NCBI RefSeq assembly: GCF_954871325.1 | Contig: NC_088778.1 | Span: 12,967,882-13,031,881 of the forward strand | Direction: 5' to 3' | Length of the DNA stretch: 64,000 nt | Origin: Gordionus sp. m RMFG-2023 | Lineage: Eukaryota > Nematomorpha > Gordioida > Chordodea > Parachordodidae | In this document: in pieces, positions 21,996 to 34,483 of the stretch | How the letters are laid out: each line of letters starts with the position of its first letter | How positions within the stretch are numbered: the stretch's first letter is position 1 | Position numbers and translations under genes: made by a program | The notes under the pieces: generated by a model | What the model saw: only the letters and a program-made list of their open reading frames with translations | The model's database searches: none | What the model was told of the DNA's origin: nothing

Positions 21996-23412
21996 CAGAG
22001 TTGTTAAACCATACTTAAAAGTAGAGCGCTATCGCTAGTTATCAAAAAAGTAGTGCGCTACCGCTATCGCTACCCATAAAATAAAGTAGCGCGCTATTAA
22101 CTAATATTTTTTAAAAGTAGCCTTGGTTACTTTTTAGTGTTGTATTTTTTGCTTTTAATGTAATTGCATAGTATATATAATTTATTAAAATCTAAAATTT
22201 ATAAATATTTAAACAGTTAGTTTTGATTATAAAAAAATTTATGTAAAAAGACTATAATTTATTAATAAAAATTACTATTTATGGAATATTCTTTTTTTAT
22301 TTTTGTTGCATTTTGATAATAAAATCATTTCTAATTCTATACTATCAACCTCGAGTCTAGAGCGACGATTATAAAGTATAAATTTCGTCTTACTAAATAA
22401 TTTCTCAACACTAGCACTTGAGGGAATGGCAGTATTTGATTTTATAAACATATTTTTAATATAAAAAGATTTATCAAAAATACTCATTTGAGTATTTTTA
22501 GATTTAAAAAACGCGTTTAGGAGTTCCTATTATATTAGTATCCTTTATTTCAGAAAAATTATCAGTGGAAGTCGTTTTTTGGTTCTAACTAGGACATCTT
22601 TATCTGCTATCTCAACCATTAGTGTCTGGCGACAAAAAATTGTTGTACCAGGGAATAGAGTTTTAATCATCATGGTAAATAATGGATTATCAACCTATGA
22701 CATTGGCTGATTTGTATCAATTATAAAATCGACAATAACTTTATCAGCCAGTTTCTGAGAAATATTGGTATGCAATATTATTAATCAATTTCGCTTGAAT
22801 TTAATTCGTCTTTTTGGAAGTAGTCTCCTCTATACCAAAATTATTAAGATGTTTTTCTATCTCTTTAAAACTGTTGGCATGAACATTCTTAAATTGATAC
22901 TACTAAAATTTTAAAATGACTACCTTTAAGTGTTTTTTGAGAGATGCTAGATTTATTTGAGGATATATTTTTTTACAGTTTGAACAAATAAATTTGTAGT
23001 CACCTTTTGTTTTTACATTAATTTTAAAATATTTTTCAAATTTTGGAAATGGAAAATTTGTATTATTGTTATCAAGAACATTTTCTTCCAGGGTAACTTC
23101 CTTTTCATTAATATCATATTTATCTGACTCACTTACATCGATTTGAATATTCATTTGCCATGACATTTTAAATAATTTGCACCAGATGATTTAGGTTTAT
23201 AATACAAATTGAAAATATAAATTTTAATTTCAAAATTAAGTAATGAATTATAATTAATTATGATATTATATATAAATTTTCATGTTTATAATTACATTCA
23301 TTATATTTTTAAAGTAGCGTACCTTCAAAAAAGGAGCACGCTAAAAAAATAAATAATAACGCGCTAATAGCTATCGCTCCAAAAAGAATAGAGCGCTACT
23401 TTAACAACTCTG
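21996..23412 (-). mobile_element. Decayed hAT transposon with BED finger and dimerisation domain
   Basis: Tips CAGAGTTGTTAAA and inverted CAGAGTTGTTAAAG are near-perfect inverted repeats, followed by GCGCTA-rich subterminal repeats (GTAGCGCGCTA). Flanks TTATCTAC and CTACCTAC agree at 6 of 8. Minus strand: 23166-22903 encodes an acidic N-terminus and a BED-type finger (FICSNCKKIYPQINLASLKK), and 22487-22275 encodes the dimerisation motif (SNTAIPSSASVEKLFSKTKF). The region between is degraded. Close relative of 17166-18281 but better preserved at the ends. Confidence 0.8.
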
Positions 23413-23718
23413 CTACCTACCTGCAATTTTATTTTAATGACGATAGTGTCTTTACAATTCCATATCACCCCCCCCCCCCCCCTCAATTCTAATGGGAACC
23501 TTTATTTTATAAAACTCCTAATATACTAAATTTCATTATCCTTAAAATTTGGAAGATTTTTAATATTTAGAACTTAATATAATTTAAAAAACATAGAACA
23601 ATATGCTTCATAGCAAACTATTTATTCAAGTTATCATTAAAATCTTTAATTCGCATAATAATATAATTCCTTAATAACTTCACCTATAGTACTGCACAAA
23701 TTGAACTTTTCAACTCAG

Positions 23719-23783
23719 CGAGCCGGTCGTTATAATTTTAGTGCAAAAATTGGTTCGCTTAATTATGACACTTGTTTAAAAAC
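23719..23783 (+). CDS. Candidate host exon
   Basis: An exon-like block lies between acceptor CTTTTCAACTCAG and a strong donor GTAAGC. It encodes RAGRYNFSAKIGSLNYDTCL. Neighbouring exons are not certain; a possible later exon near 24829-24900 (MFEVNVKKIQNKNKLSCDKQ) ends in a stop. No family recognised. Confidence 0.35.
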
Positions 23784-25015
23784 GTAAGCTTGACTAATAT
23801 TAACGCATATAGTTAAGAACAAATGTGACGGATCTTATAGCAAAAAATAAATATATATACTTTTCCACAAAATTCGACCTAGAATGACAGATATAATCGA
23901 ATTAATAAATATATTTACCAAAATATTACATTGTTCAAATTTCAAATGTTTATAAAATTTAACATTTAATTCCAATTCTAGTTATAGAAAAAAGGTATAC
24001 CTTAAATATATTTTAATTCCTGCCCATTCCTATAACATTAATATTGATAATTTATCAGATATATAGGAACTAAAAAGGGAGACGCCTATCATTGGCAAAT
24101 ACAATTATAATGGATAAACAATTTCAAAGCTCTCTTAAATTGTTAACTAGCGAGATGCGAACAAAAGTATTATTGTTTAGACTTATCAAAAGTAAAATAA
24201 AATAATAAAATAATCATATATATTTAATTAAGATAGATTTCATTTGACAATACATTTTCCCTTAATTAGCAACATAATATTATATAATTGTATAATAGTA
24301 TTGCTTATTGTTTGCTTTTTAGATATAATATTTGATATTTTTATTCGGAATATTATAATATTTATATATTAAACTAAATTCTTCCAATCAAATTTTTTTA
24401 AATGGTGGTGACTCAATACCTTTAATACAAAAGTAAATAAAATTTATTCACACTATTTTATTATAGAAATAAAATATTTATAAGAAATCTTCTATTATGA
24501 TATTTAATTTATTTTTGATTGTTTTTACTACTTATATATGTAGCTAAGCTATTTAAAATAACTAGAAATGAAAATTTAATTTTTTTAAAGTATATTTATT
24601 TATATATAAAATTATGATCATAGTGTGTAATGTAATATATTTTTGCATTGTTTGTCATTAACTATTTAATTTTAGCCTATATATCACAAATATTTTATTA
24701 ATTCTGCAACTGCGAGGCAAAGGATCATTTAAAATCTTTGTATTATAATATGAAATTTATTAAGTGGCGTCCTCGATCCACTTAAATTTATTAAGCAAAA
24801 ACTTGAATTTTTATCTTGTATCTTTTAGTTTGAAAATGTTTGAGGTTAATGTCAAAAAGATACAAAATAAAAATAAATTAAGTTGTGATAAACAAATCTA
24901 AGTAGGATTCAACATTAGTGTTGTTTAAGTAAGTAGTTACATTAACTTCGATTGGAATGTAACTTGAAAAATAGCCATATAATATCCATTAGCTAAATTT
25001 AAATATAATAATTTT

Positions 25016-25097
25016 TTAAATAAATTCAATTAGATTAAAAATCGACTCTGTATGCATACTTTTCTTAAATATCCTGTCCAAGACCAGAATTGAATAA
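25016..25097 (-). CDS. Candidate terminal host exon
   Basis: After a TTGTTTTAG acceptor at 25098, a minus-strand frame encodes LVLDRIFKKSMHTESIFNLI and ends in TAA. It has coding character for its base composition, but no family is recognised and upstream exons are not found. Confidence 0.25.
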
Positions 25098-25551
25098 CTA
25101 AAACAATTTAAAATTAGTGTTTATCAAATATAAGCCCACCTTTTAGATACCAATTTTGAAAATTTTTTTTGTTAAAGTTTGATAAAATTTATTAAGTTTA
25201 AATTTTTATGAAAGATTATTTTTTCGGTGCAAATTAATATTATATGATATTTCTTTTCTGTGCAATTATTTTGTTGATTAATAAATTGTATATACATTCA
25301 AATTCCTGATTAAATTTGTAAATAGCAAAATTAATTTGCGTAAAAGAATTATATTGAAAAGAATAAGTTATATAAATAATATATGAATAACTTGATGTAA
25401 CTAGTTACTTTTACGACTTAATTATAGTTATAAATTACTTTAGAAATTCATTATATATCTCAATTTTTATATCAAACTAATTTATTACTATTTAAGGAGA
25501 CTATTATCTAATGTATTACATTTTTTTTGAATTAATTTATTTTGAATTTAT

Positions 25552-25735
25552 TTTTGATCAACCAATTCCGATCCGGCAAACCAATTCTGATCCGGCCAGA
25601 CTAATTCCGATAAGAGTCAGTTGTCTATTAAAATTTATTTATAAAAGTTATTATTATATTTTGCTATCTCCCAGATTTGAACCTAAGAACTTTTGTTTCG
25701 GAGACGAAGGCTGATTGTGCTATCAAGCTCATTGT
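25552..25735 (-). mobile_element. tRNA-derived SINE
   Basis: On the minus strand a tRNA-like head (about 25735-25660) has an A-box-like TAGCACAATCAGC and a B box GGTTCAAATC. An anticodon-arm-like TTCGT/ACAAA stem with loop CTCCGAA would read CCG (Arg). The tail holds three copies of an about 20-bp unit containing CCGATCCGG (25560-25615 on plus). The acceptor stem does not pair, so it is not a functional tRNA. Target duplications are not clear. Confidence 0.6.
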
Positions 25736-25927
25736 AATTTAAAATGGGAATTTTATATTATATTTTAAACAAAACTAAGAAAAAAATTTGGCCATTAATC
25801 ATATAAAATTATTTATATAGAATGTCGGATAGCTGATTCTGAATTATGTTTTTCTGGAACAAGACTTATGCGAATGATTTAGATGATGACCCAAGCTAAG
25901 ATATGAATGAAACCCTATATTCAGATG

Positions 25928-26744
25928 GGCAATGGGAAAAAAGCCTTTGGAAAATCTTAAGGAAAAACTTAGGAATAAAAAACTGCGGAAAAAAATCTCA
26001 AGGAAAAAATAGCGAGAGAAAATAAAAAAAAATACGGAAAAAAATCGAAAGGGGAAAAAAAGAATAAAAAACTGAAAAAAAATCTCTATTATTAAAATAA
26101 AAAACTTTTAAATAAATTAAAGAAAACATTTTTAAGGTAACTATTAGTTGATAAATTTAAATTGAATAAATGAAGAATACAGATTTTATTAAAAATCTGG
26201 TATTATTGCCAACACTTAAGAGTAATTCCAGAATGTTTACAGGCCATCTGAAAACAGATATGCTCGACAATTATCCTAGAATTATTTATATATTTAGATT
26301 ACATTTTATCATATATAAGAGCTGAATTTAAAAGAAACTATTATTAAAAAAAATAATTTAACATTGTCCACTTATTTTTTAAACATTTATCTCATCAGAT
26401 ATAGTGATATCCAAATATAATGTAGTCATTTTACAAATTTATTTTAAAAATAGTATTATTTGTTGAAGTATTTTCTTTTTAATAATACAGATTTTTTTCC
26501 ACAATTTTTTATTATTAGGTTTTCTACAGTTTTTTATTTTTAATTTTTTTCCTTGAGTTTTATTATCCTTAGTTTTTTTCTGTCAGTTTTTTTTTCTTTA
26601 AGGGTTTTTTTACCAGAGTTTCTTTTATTCCTAATTCTTTTTTTCTGCAGTTTGTTTCCCTTGAAATCTCTTTGAGTAGTTTTTTCCTTTTTTTCCGCAG
26701 TTTTAAGTCTAACTTTTTTCACAAGTTTTTTTTCCCTCTATTCA
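25928..26744. mobile_element. hAT-like element with long purine/pyrimidine inverted arms
   Basis: 817 bp between perfect 8-bp duplications TTCAGATG (25920-25927, 26745-26752). The left arm is GGAAAAAA-rich, the right arm is its TTTTTTCC counterpart, so the arms are inverted repeats of low complexity (CTGCGGAAAAAAA motif on both sides). Tips are GGCAATGGG and inverted TGAATAGAGGG. The centre has no recognised coding sequence; a lysine-rich minus frame at 26540-26722 is an artefact of the arm. Confidence 0.7.
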
Positions 26745-27039
26745 TTCAGATGCTGCAACATCTTTACAATTAATATTCCATTCTTATTATGATAGCTAGG
26801 TCATGCCGATTTTAATAAAAAGAATAGCACTCCAAATAATTTATGCAAATATAAAAAAAAATCTAAAAAACAAGGCACAAATTTGTTTAGGCTGCTAGAA
26901 TAACTTTTTCTAGGTAATTTTTTATTTAATATGGAATTTTGTTTAAATACCAGAGTATCTTTTTTCCAGTAGTTATCTTTCAAGTATCTCCAACGTTTTA
27001 GCCGAAGTAAGAAATTTAAATATAAATTATTTATCAAAC

Positions 27040-27640
27040 TATTTTATGGAAATTGCTTCTGCTTCTCCTTTAACAAATATCCTGGAGAAAAATACCATAG
27101 ACAATTCTATGGACAACTTTAGGATTTTAACGATGCTACAAATGTTATTTCAATAATAGATGATTATGAGGAAAAGGTTATGCCGTAAAAAATGTTTGTG
27201 TTTAAATAAAGATTATTTCTTTTTACCATAACAGGATATACCAATTTTTCGATTGTTAAGTAAGGAGGACTATATATTGATAAAAATGGTATAACCCATT
27301 ATAAAATGCTGGTTATATTACGGGGGATTCATTTTATATGATAATTTTAAATTCTCTTGATTAGATTCCTTAGCAGTTTGTATTTAATCAAATATTAGAA
27401 GTTAAAAAAGGAGGACATCGGCCTAATTTTAATAATTTAAATTTTTTGGAAGAATATAATTTTTTTTGAAATGCTTTTATAAAAATATTCACTAGTTTTA
27501 ATAACATAGTTAATAGCTTGATACAATATACCTTGAGTTCCAAGGATAAAGAACATTAGAATGAGGAATTTTATAATGTTGTCCATACTATATAAAAAAA
27601 ATCTCAATTACTTAATTTTAAAAATTTATAAAATTATAAT
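27040..27640 (+). pseudogene. Degenerate coding region, family unknown
   Basis: Plus-strand frames with clear coding character are broken by stops: about 27038-27118 (NCFCFSFNKYPGEKYHRQFY), then after an in-frame TAG DFNDATNVISIIDDYEEK to 27180, DIPIFRLLSKEDYILIKM near 27236, and LEVKKGGHRPNFNNLNFLEE near 27400 with further stops to 27640. Some breaks coincide with AG and GT sites, so short introns could explain part of this. A minus frame over 26801-27037 may be a shadow. I recognise no family; a dead host gene or transposon ORF are both possible. Confidence 0.4.
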
Positions 27641-28586
27641 TTTTAAAAATAATCTATATGCAATATATATTCGTCGGCATATAAACTTCATTAAATATGT
27701 ATAATATGTCTTAATACCGTCAGAATTAAAATTGTATATTATAAATTATTGATTATTTGAAATTATAATTTAAGCTATTTTAAATATTGCGATCTCTACA
27801 CATCTCACAGAATAGCTTGTCAGTGAGCCTTTATTACAGAAATTAATTATAAATGAATTATGAGACTCCATTTTTTTTTGTAAAAATATGCTTAATATTT
27901 AATTTTATTATGGTAAATTAAATCATTACCATTGACCGCTATATTTGGATCATTTAATAACTACCTTGATTTGGTTGAAAATGTTTTATCTAAAATTGGA
28001 TATCGTCTCATGATTAAATATTATAAAGCAGTGACATCGCTATAACTTATTTTTTTTTCACATCCAAGGGGGAAATTTTTTTTGAATTTATGCATTCTTA
28101 ATTATATTTTTCTAGGATATAAAATATTTGAAGTATTGCTCTAATTAAATATAAATGTTCCACTTTTGTAAATGTATAAATTGTTTATGGATAGTTTTTT
28201 TAGCAGTCATGAGCGAGTAGTAGATTAATTATAAGATGAAAAAGCTTTAAGAAAAAAATTTTAAGATTATTTAAACTAAAATCGAGATTAGAAGCAAGTG
28301 ATAAATCTGCAAAAAAGACACTTGCCCAGCATGATTCAACTTAAAACCTTTTTGAATATTTCTAAAGAAAAATAATTTGGACCAACTATGAGTTGGAGCA
28401 TTACTAAGTGAAAATATATATTTCTTATGAAGATAATTCATGCTGATACTACCTAAAAAATAATCCATTCGAGTGAAGAAATGTAGATTGAAAAATAATT
28501 TTATATTGCATTAGTTCACATAATCAATAAATATAAAATGTTTCTTAATCCAACAATGATTAAATAGCGTAAAGGTCAAATATTAT
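27641..28586. other. AT-rich DNA, nothing recognised
   Basis: No conserved coding segment, terminal repeat or tandem array was recognised. The minus frame at 28271-28468 has no family match and no splice context. Confidence 0.4.
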
Positions 28587-28594
28587 ATTTTTAT

Positions 28595-30017
28595 TAGTGT
28601 TTGCAACGGTTCGATCCCACCGTTAAGTCAATTGAGACCGACCGTGGGGCCATCGGTCCAGTCCGTCAGGTCCCATCTAAAAATTTTTTATTAAGCTACA
28701 AAAGTTTTATTTTGTATTAAATTTATTAATAAAAAATGTTAAATTACCAATATTTTAATTATATCATCAAATCATTTTTATTGTATTATACAATACAAAT
28801 GCCTAATATTTCAAAAGAATATTAAAATACAAATTTATTGAATATAATTTAAATCATTTTGATTTACATATTTAATTAGTTTTTTTTGATATATATAATG
28901 CGATAGATATTTGGTTATAAAATATAAATAAATATTTTAATTATTCTTCTAAAAAAATCAAAAATTATTCTATTTTTTATCCATGATTCAAGTGTCATTA
29001 TAAATTGAACAGATTCATTCTATTTCGTTTTTTTGTTATTATATCATTAGCTTTAGAAAAGATCCGTTCATATGCTACAGATGTAGCCTGCTGTGGGAAA
29101 TAGTCCATTGCTATTTTGGTTAGAATTGAAAATCGATATTGATTCCCTTCCCACCAATCTAGTATTTTAGAATTGATCGGATATAAAATATCAGATAAAT
29201 AGCTTTGGATTTCATTTAAATCATCTTTCTCAGCTTTCTCTGCTGATGTCCCGGTTCCCATGAGCCTATCCCTGGCTATTTTCTTATTTCTATTCTTTTT
29301 TTTGAATTTAAACCAATATATCATACAAGTAATAGAAAATATTATTCAAACCAATAGCAATATTTTAGACCTATTCCAATAATATTTTGTTAATCTTGGG
29401 TTTTTAATAATGGTTCCCAGCCCTAATCATAACTATAAGTATGTTTATTTGATTAAGTTTTTAAAATTTTGAGCTCCATTTATATGCATAATTTACTTGT
29501 GCTTGAAGAATTGGAAAATATTTGTAGACATATTTTACATGTTTTTCCAGTATTATCTTCTTTTTTTTTGTATAATTCTTTAACATTTTATGTAAAGAAT
29601 TTGATGGATTTTTTTCATTTACATCAATAGTCATTCTTTCACCCCCTGAAGAGTGTGGTAGTTCAATAGTTTTATCAACTTCTATGATTTCAATTCTTAT
29701 TTCTAAAAATAAAAATATAATACTACCTATCCTACTAAATTAAATTACGTGACGACAAATGAATTGAATGAAACGAAAGAATATAAAAATTAAAAGATGA
29801 ATGAGATATTATAAAGTGTTAGGCATTAAATAATTATGTTTTATGTATTCATGTACATGTACATTTACTAAAAAGCAATTCATAGTATAGTAAACTTTTA
29901 TCTTCTTTAATCGGTCGTCGGTCGGACCGGACCATCGAATCGTGTTGTCGGACCGAACTGTTCGGTGGGACCTAAGAGTCTGATAAGACCGCCTTGGAGG
30001 GACCAATGCAAACACTA
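28595..30017 (-). mobile_element. hAT transposon with BED finger and dimerisation domain, perfect 8-bp TSD
   Basis: 1423 bp between perfect duplications ATTTTTAT (28587-28594, 30018-30025). Tips TAGTGTTTGCAACGGTTCG and inverted TAGTGTTTGCATTGGTCCC, followed by GGTCGGTCGGACCGG-like arms. Minus strand: about 29560-29470 encodes a BED-type finger (GKTCKICLQIFSNSSSTSKL), and 29324-28998 encodes the C-terminal block (LDWWEGNQYRFSILTKIAMD, then SVAYERIFSKANDIITKKRN). The middle of the transposase is missing, so it is an internally deleted, inactive copy. Confidence 0.88.
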
Positions 30018-30025
30018 ATTTTTAT

Positions 30026-31363
30026 AATCATAAAATAGCTATATATGGGTTAAACAAGCATTATTTATATAATTTGGGATAGTATTATAAATAATTTAAT
30101 AACCAAAATTAGCAATACCTTAAATATGATAATACTATATATTATATAGATTTACTAAAATATTTTTGATATATAGAAATATATTAACATGAAGAAATAA
30201 TGTGTAACATAAATTTATAATATAGATTTTAATATAAATAACCAGAGAGTTGCTTCTTAATAGCACAATTACTTAAAAATGAGATCTTCATTAAATTTAC
30301 CTAGCCTATATAAAAAGAAAATAAAAAAATTAATTCAAAATATGAAATCATTTAGTGTCACGTCATAATAAAATTCGAAATAATAATATATAATTGATCA
30401 CGTGACATAAATCAACATTTAATATGTAATCGGTCACGTGATTTAAAGTAACATTTGAATCTGGATAAAATATATATGGTTGCGCTCACGCATCTAGAGC
30501 CAGAATATTTTTATATGTATAAGATATTTATTATATAGACAAAATTTCCAAAGGCAATACGTATTAGAAAGGAAATAAATATTTAAAAATATGAAACGTG
30601 GCAAATGTGGAGGAATAACAAATCCTAAAAAAGAGGGGCATTTGCGGTCTGTGGCAAGAATAATATAACTGTAACATTTTGATGTTTTTCTAAGGATTGA
30701 GTGATTAGAACCGTTGTCAAATAAAGAAAGGTTAGAACTAAAATGATACTAAATCAGACTAATATCCTCGATTATATATACTTTTATATAATATTCGTCA
30801 AATAAGAAAGGTTAGAACTAAAATGATACTAAATCTTTATTAAATAATAAGATAAAAACATAATCAAAATAAATTAATATAAATTAAAATTAAAAATTAA
30901 AGATTAAAAAAAATTAAGTTCGTAAAATCATAATTTAATCCTTTATTCAAAATTATAACATTATCAAATTAACAAAATTATAAAAGTCAAAATAATAAAA
31001 AAGATTACTAAAAAAAATAAAATAAAATACAAAAAAGTTAATAATTATAAAAGATCTTTCTTGTATGGTAAAAATTGGCCTTTTTATACTTTTTCCAATT
31101 TTCTTTATCACTAATATTCATAACTATTCAAATATAATATTTTTATCACGCGTTATAACAATAAATCCAAAAGAATTCTTTATGCAAATTAAATATAAAG
31201 TACAAATTTAACTAATCTAAAATTTACAACAATAACAAAAGATCATATCAGATAAGGAACTCTCCAGGTGTCTCCAGGTGATTTGATTAATAATCTCTAG
31301 AGATTGGGAAATAATAATGAGGCACTATAACTTCTAAAATAAATGTACTAGCTATTCAATGGG
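30026..31363. other. AT-rich DNA with CACGTG motifs and a 39-bp direct repeat
   Basis: Two TCACGTGA-type sites (about 30404 and 30433) and a GTCACGTCA (about 30357) precede a short ATG frame (about 30591) encoding MKRGKCGGITNPKKEGHLRS. A 39-bp segment (GTCAAATAAAGAAAGGTTAG onward) occurs at about 30717 and again at about 30798. TCTCCAGGTG is repeated in tandem at 31260. Confidence 0.35.
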
Positions 31364-31371
31364 ATTACTAC

Positions 31372-31744
31372 TAGTGATCTGCATCGGGCCTAATTTTTCA
31401 AGCCCGGCCCGGCCCGAAATTTTTTTTAAAAAAGTTTTGGCGGCCCGGCCCTAATCCGAATATTTTTTAAAAAAATTTACCGACCCGACCCGGCCCGAAT
31501 TTATTTAAATATAGAAATTAATTTTTTTTAATTACTCAAAATAAAAGACATATGTTATATGTCGTTTAATTTCGATAAATAAAATCAGATATTTTTATTT
31601 TACATAAAAAATTCAATATAAAATTGATAAATTTAGATATATTTGAAAAAATTTCTAAGATCCGACCCGACCCGGCTCAATTATTTTAAATAGAATTAGG
31701 CCCTCGGGCCGGGTATGGGTCGGACCTAACTTTGCAGATCTCTA
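31372..31744. mobile_element. hAT MITE, GGCCCGG-rich family, 8-bp TSD
   Basis: 373 bp between perfect duplications ATTACTAC (31364-31371, 31745-31752). Tips TAGTGATCTGCATCGGGCC and GCAGATCTCTA. Same AT-rich core as the copies at 10343, 2592 and 58382. It abuts the left side of a gypsy fossil. Confidence 0.9.
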
Positions 31745-32930
31745 ATTACTACATCGATGCCAAACCTTCAATATTTTGCCACGATATCTATAAAAAGATC
31801 AGTCCTCCTAAGAACACAGCCATGGCAGTCATTCGTTAGAAATAAAGGAAGTAAGACAGGATGAAAAGCTGTGATAAAACTTATGACTAATAAGCTGCCG
31901 GCAGTTATAATGTATTTAAACTTTTTGGATTTCCATAAACACTAACGTTTGAAAATGCTAGTAGTTACATCAAACAGTTCCAAAAAACTTAAGAATTTCC
32001 TTGCCGACCGGCCATGGATAAATAAATACCCTATGTTGTCCAATAAAAACTGATCCCAACAACGAAATTGTTTCCAGATACAAAGGACAGTTTATAAAAA
32101 ATATACACTCGATTAAGATGGATTTACCGTTAATCTTCGGGAAAGTAAAGGGGAAATTAAAATTTGTGTCGATTTTGAAATTACTCTAAAACTAGTCTTT
32201 TATCACAATCAAATTCCTGTGTTAGGTAATTTTAAAATATACATGATCATAGATCTTAACTAGACTTATTGCCAACATCGAAAAATATCTGATGATTGCC
32301 TAACTTCGGGTAGTCCAATGCACCTCCATATCCAACATTTCTTACAGGATTCTGTTGTTTTAGGTTTTACCATCGAAAAATTTGGGATTCATCCAATCTA
32401 GAAAGTTCAAAACAATTGTCAAGCGTTTAGGTTTGATTAATCATTATGAACGATTTATATTCCTTATCTTAATTGTAATGATATCACAGAACTGTAGCAT
32501 CGGTTGACTTGCGTTAAATTACCTTACTAATAAGCTACCGAGGAATAGATAATTAAACGTTTTAATCGGTTGAAGAAACTTCGATATCTCATCCTAGGAT
32601 ACCTATGAGCCAGTTACGAGTTTAAAATGGGTTTTTTGAATAAATACTAAGAATGAGAAAGCACAAAATGTTTCTCGTTAGGATTTAGATAAAAACTATG
32701 CACTAATTGACAAGAAGGCGTGTGCTCAAGTCGTTTGAATGTTGGAGAAAAACGCGATCAGGTGAATAAGCATTTTCACGAATGCATAAAGCAGATTACC
32801 TATATGAGGCCCAGACCAAAACCATGTCCTAACAGGCTACCTCAATTAACACCTCGGATATTCAATTCTGCTAGAAATCTTCACAAAGTCAACCTGATTT
32901 GATATCCAAAGTTGATAGGTATTTGCAGAG
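31745..32930 (+). mobile_element. Ty3/gypsy pol fossil, heavily decayed
   Basis: A base composition richer in GC than the surroundings and scattered short matches identify a Ty3/gypsy pol remnant on the plus strand: an RT portion near 32155-32360 (ICVDF context), the RT/RNase H connection near 32380-32460 and an RNase H portion near 32680-32770. LTRs are not seen. Many breaks; an old fragment. Confidence 0.6.
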
Positions 32931-32939
32931 TTTTTAAAA

Positions 32940-33810
32940 TTAGATATACATATTTTGTTCCATATAAATACATTTCTATAAAAATATCTGTATCTAGATA
33001 TATTTTTAGCTGTATGTGGTGTATCTATTGATACATTTTGATACAGTATATTTTAATTTTAATTATATTGTAAATTTTTATAATTTTATTATATTTATTA
33101 AATATTTGTCATAGTTTATTTCTTTCTAATTCAATATATGTCTTATTTTACACAATGGATAAAGAAAATATGGTACAATTATCTTATAAATATTACAAAT
33201 TTTTTGATGGCTTATATTAGTGATACTGATAAGAAGCACTCAACACAGCATCGTCAAATTTTGGAACCTAATTGGACTGACTTCAAATGCCAGAAAGAAA
33301 TGACATAGTTATTAGTATAAACTTTTAAAGTTTCCAAGTGATATTAACCATAGTAAGAATCAAAATATATATTTATTTTTTTCAACACCTATTAGAAAAT
33401 ATGAATAAGGATAGAAAATTTGACACCCATAAAACTTTGACTGACTTTTCTAAAAATGTGTATGGTGATTTTACTATATTTAAAGATTATCCTAATATTA
33501 AGGTGTTATCCATAAATATAGCATTATCCTAACTTCCAGCGCACCAGCTGAAATTAATAGTGTGGTTACAAGTCTTTTTAAAGGTGGGTGTCTCGCGAAA
33601 AAAACATCAAGATTGTTTTACTGGTAAAATTTAATATAAAAAAATGTTCTATTTACAATTTGAGTTTCAACAATAGATTTTAAATTTTGGCATTATGCAC
33701 AATTTACATGATGGGGAATTGTATCTGTATCTAGATATATTTTTAGATTATGTATCTGTCTCTAGGTACATTTTAAGCAATGTATATGGGTATTTCCTTC
33801 GATTTAACAA
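32940..33810 (+). mobile_element. Decayed hAT remnant
   Basis: TGTATCTAGATATATTTTTAG-like sequence occurs near both sides (about 32986 and 33727), and a plus-strand block near 33538-33615 reads SAPAEINSVVTSLFKGG, like the hAT dimerisation motif SSAPAERVFS. An upstream open frame 33338-33532 may be part of the same transposase. Ends and target duplication are not defined. Confidence 0.4.
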
Positions 33811-34483
33811 ACTGTTGATAGGACTAAACATCGTTGAATGGAATAATCGTGGGAAAAGGTGTATTACTAGTGTCCCAAGTATGACGATGACGTAAAGAAT
33901 CATATAAAGAACGTGGGTTTGCCAAACAGTGGAAAGTGGTATTAGATTCTTAAACGGAAATATAATAATCCTGATTAAATATGTAAATTAATTATTTCAA
34001 TTTACATATTTCATTTTAATATAAAAAGTTTCAATATACGATTGAATATGAAGAATTTTATATCTATGTTCATTTATTTCTAATAAAAATTTATTCCAGA
34101 GCAATTAATTATTAAAGGTACCTTTTTCAGTTTAAAATTATTTTACCACTTTCCTCTTGGAAATATTAATAAAATAATGTAATAAAAAATTGCTATAAAA
34201 ATTGCATATTAACCTATCCATCCATCAAGGATGAATGGTGGTACTACAGTTGTCGGATTTTTAACAAATTCATGTAGATTATCCAATACAAACGTAGGCT
34301 AACTAAATATATCCCTCACCACGCTTTTTACTTTATTAAAAACACTTCCTTTATTATTCAAAACCAGAGATCAGTATAATTGTGTATACTTAGACTTCCT
34401 ATCAAATCTTAAAAATCCAATAAAAGCTAGTTTGAAGCGATCTTAAACATTAAATTTACCTTTTAATTATGAATGCAAGTTAC

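Noticed and set aside
25660-25735. Functional tRNA-Arg gene on the minus strand
   Set aside because: T and acceptor stems are poor and a repetitive tail follows; read as a SINE.
26540-26722. Lysine/arginine-rich minus-strand frame
   Set aside because: It is a direct product of the low-complexity TTTTTTCC arm of the 25928-26744 element.
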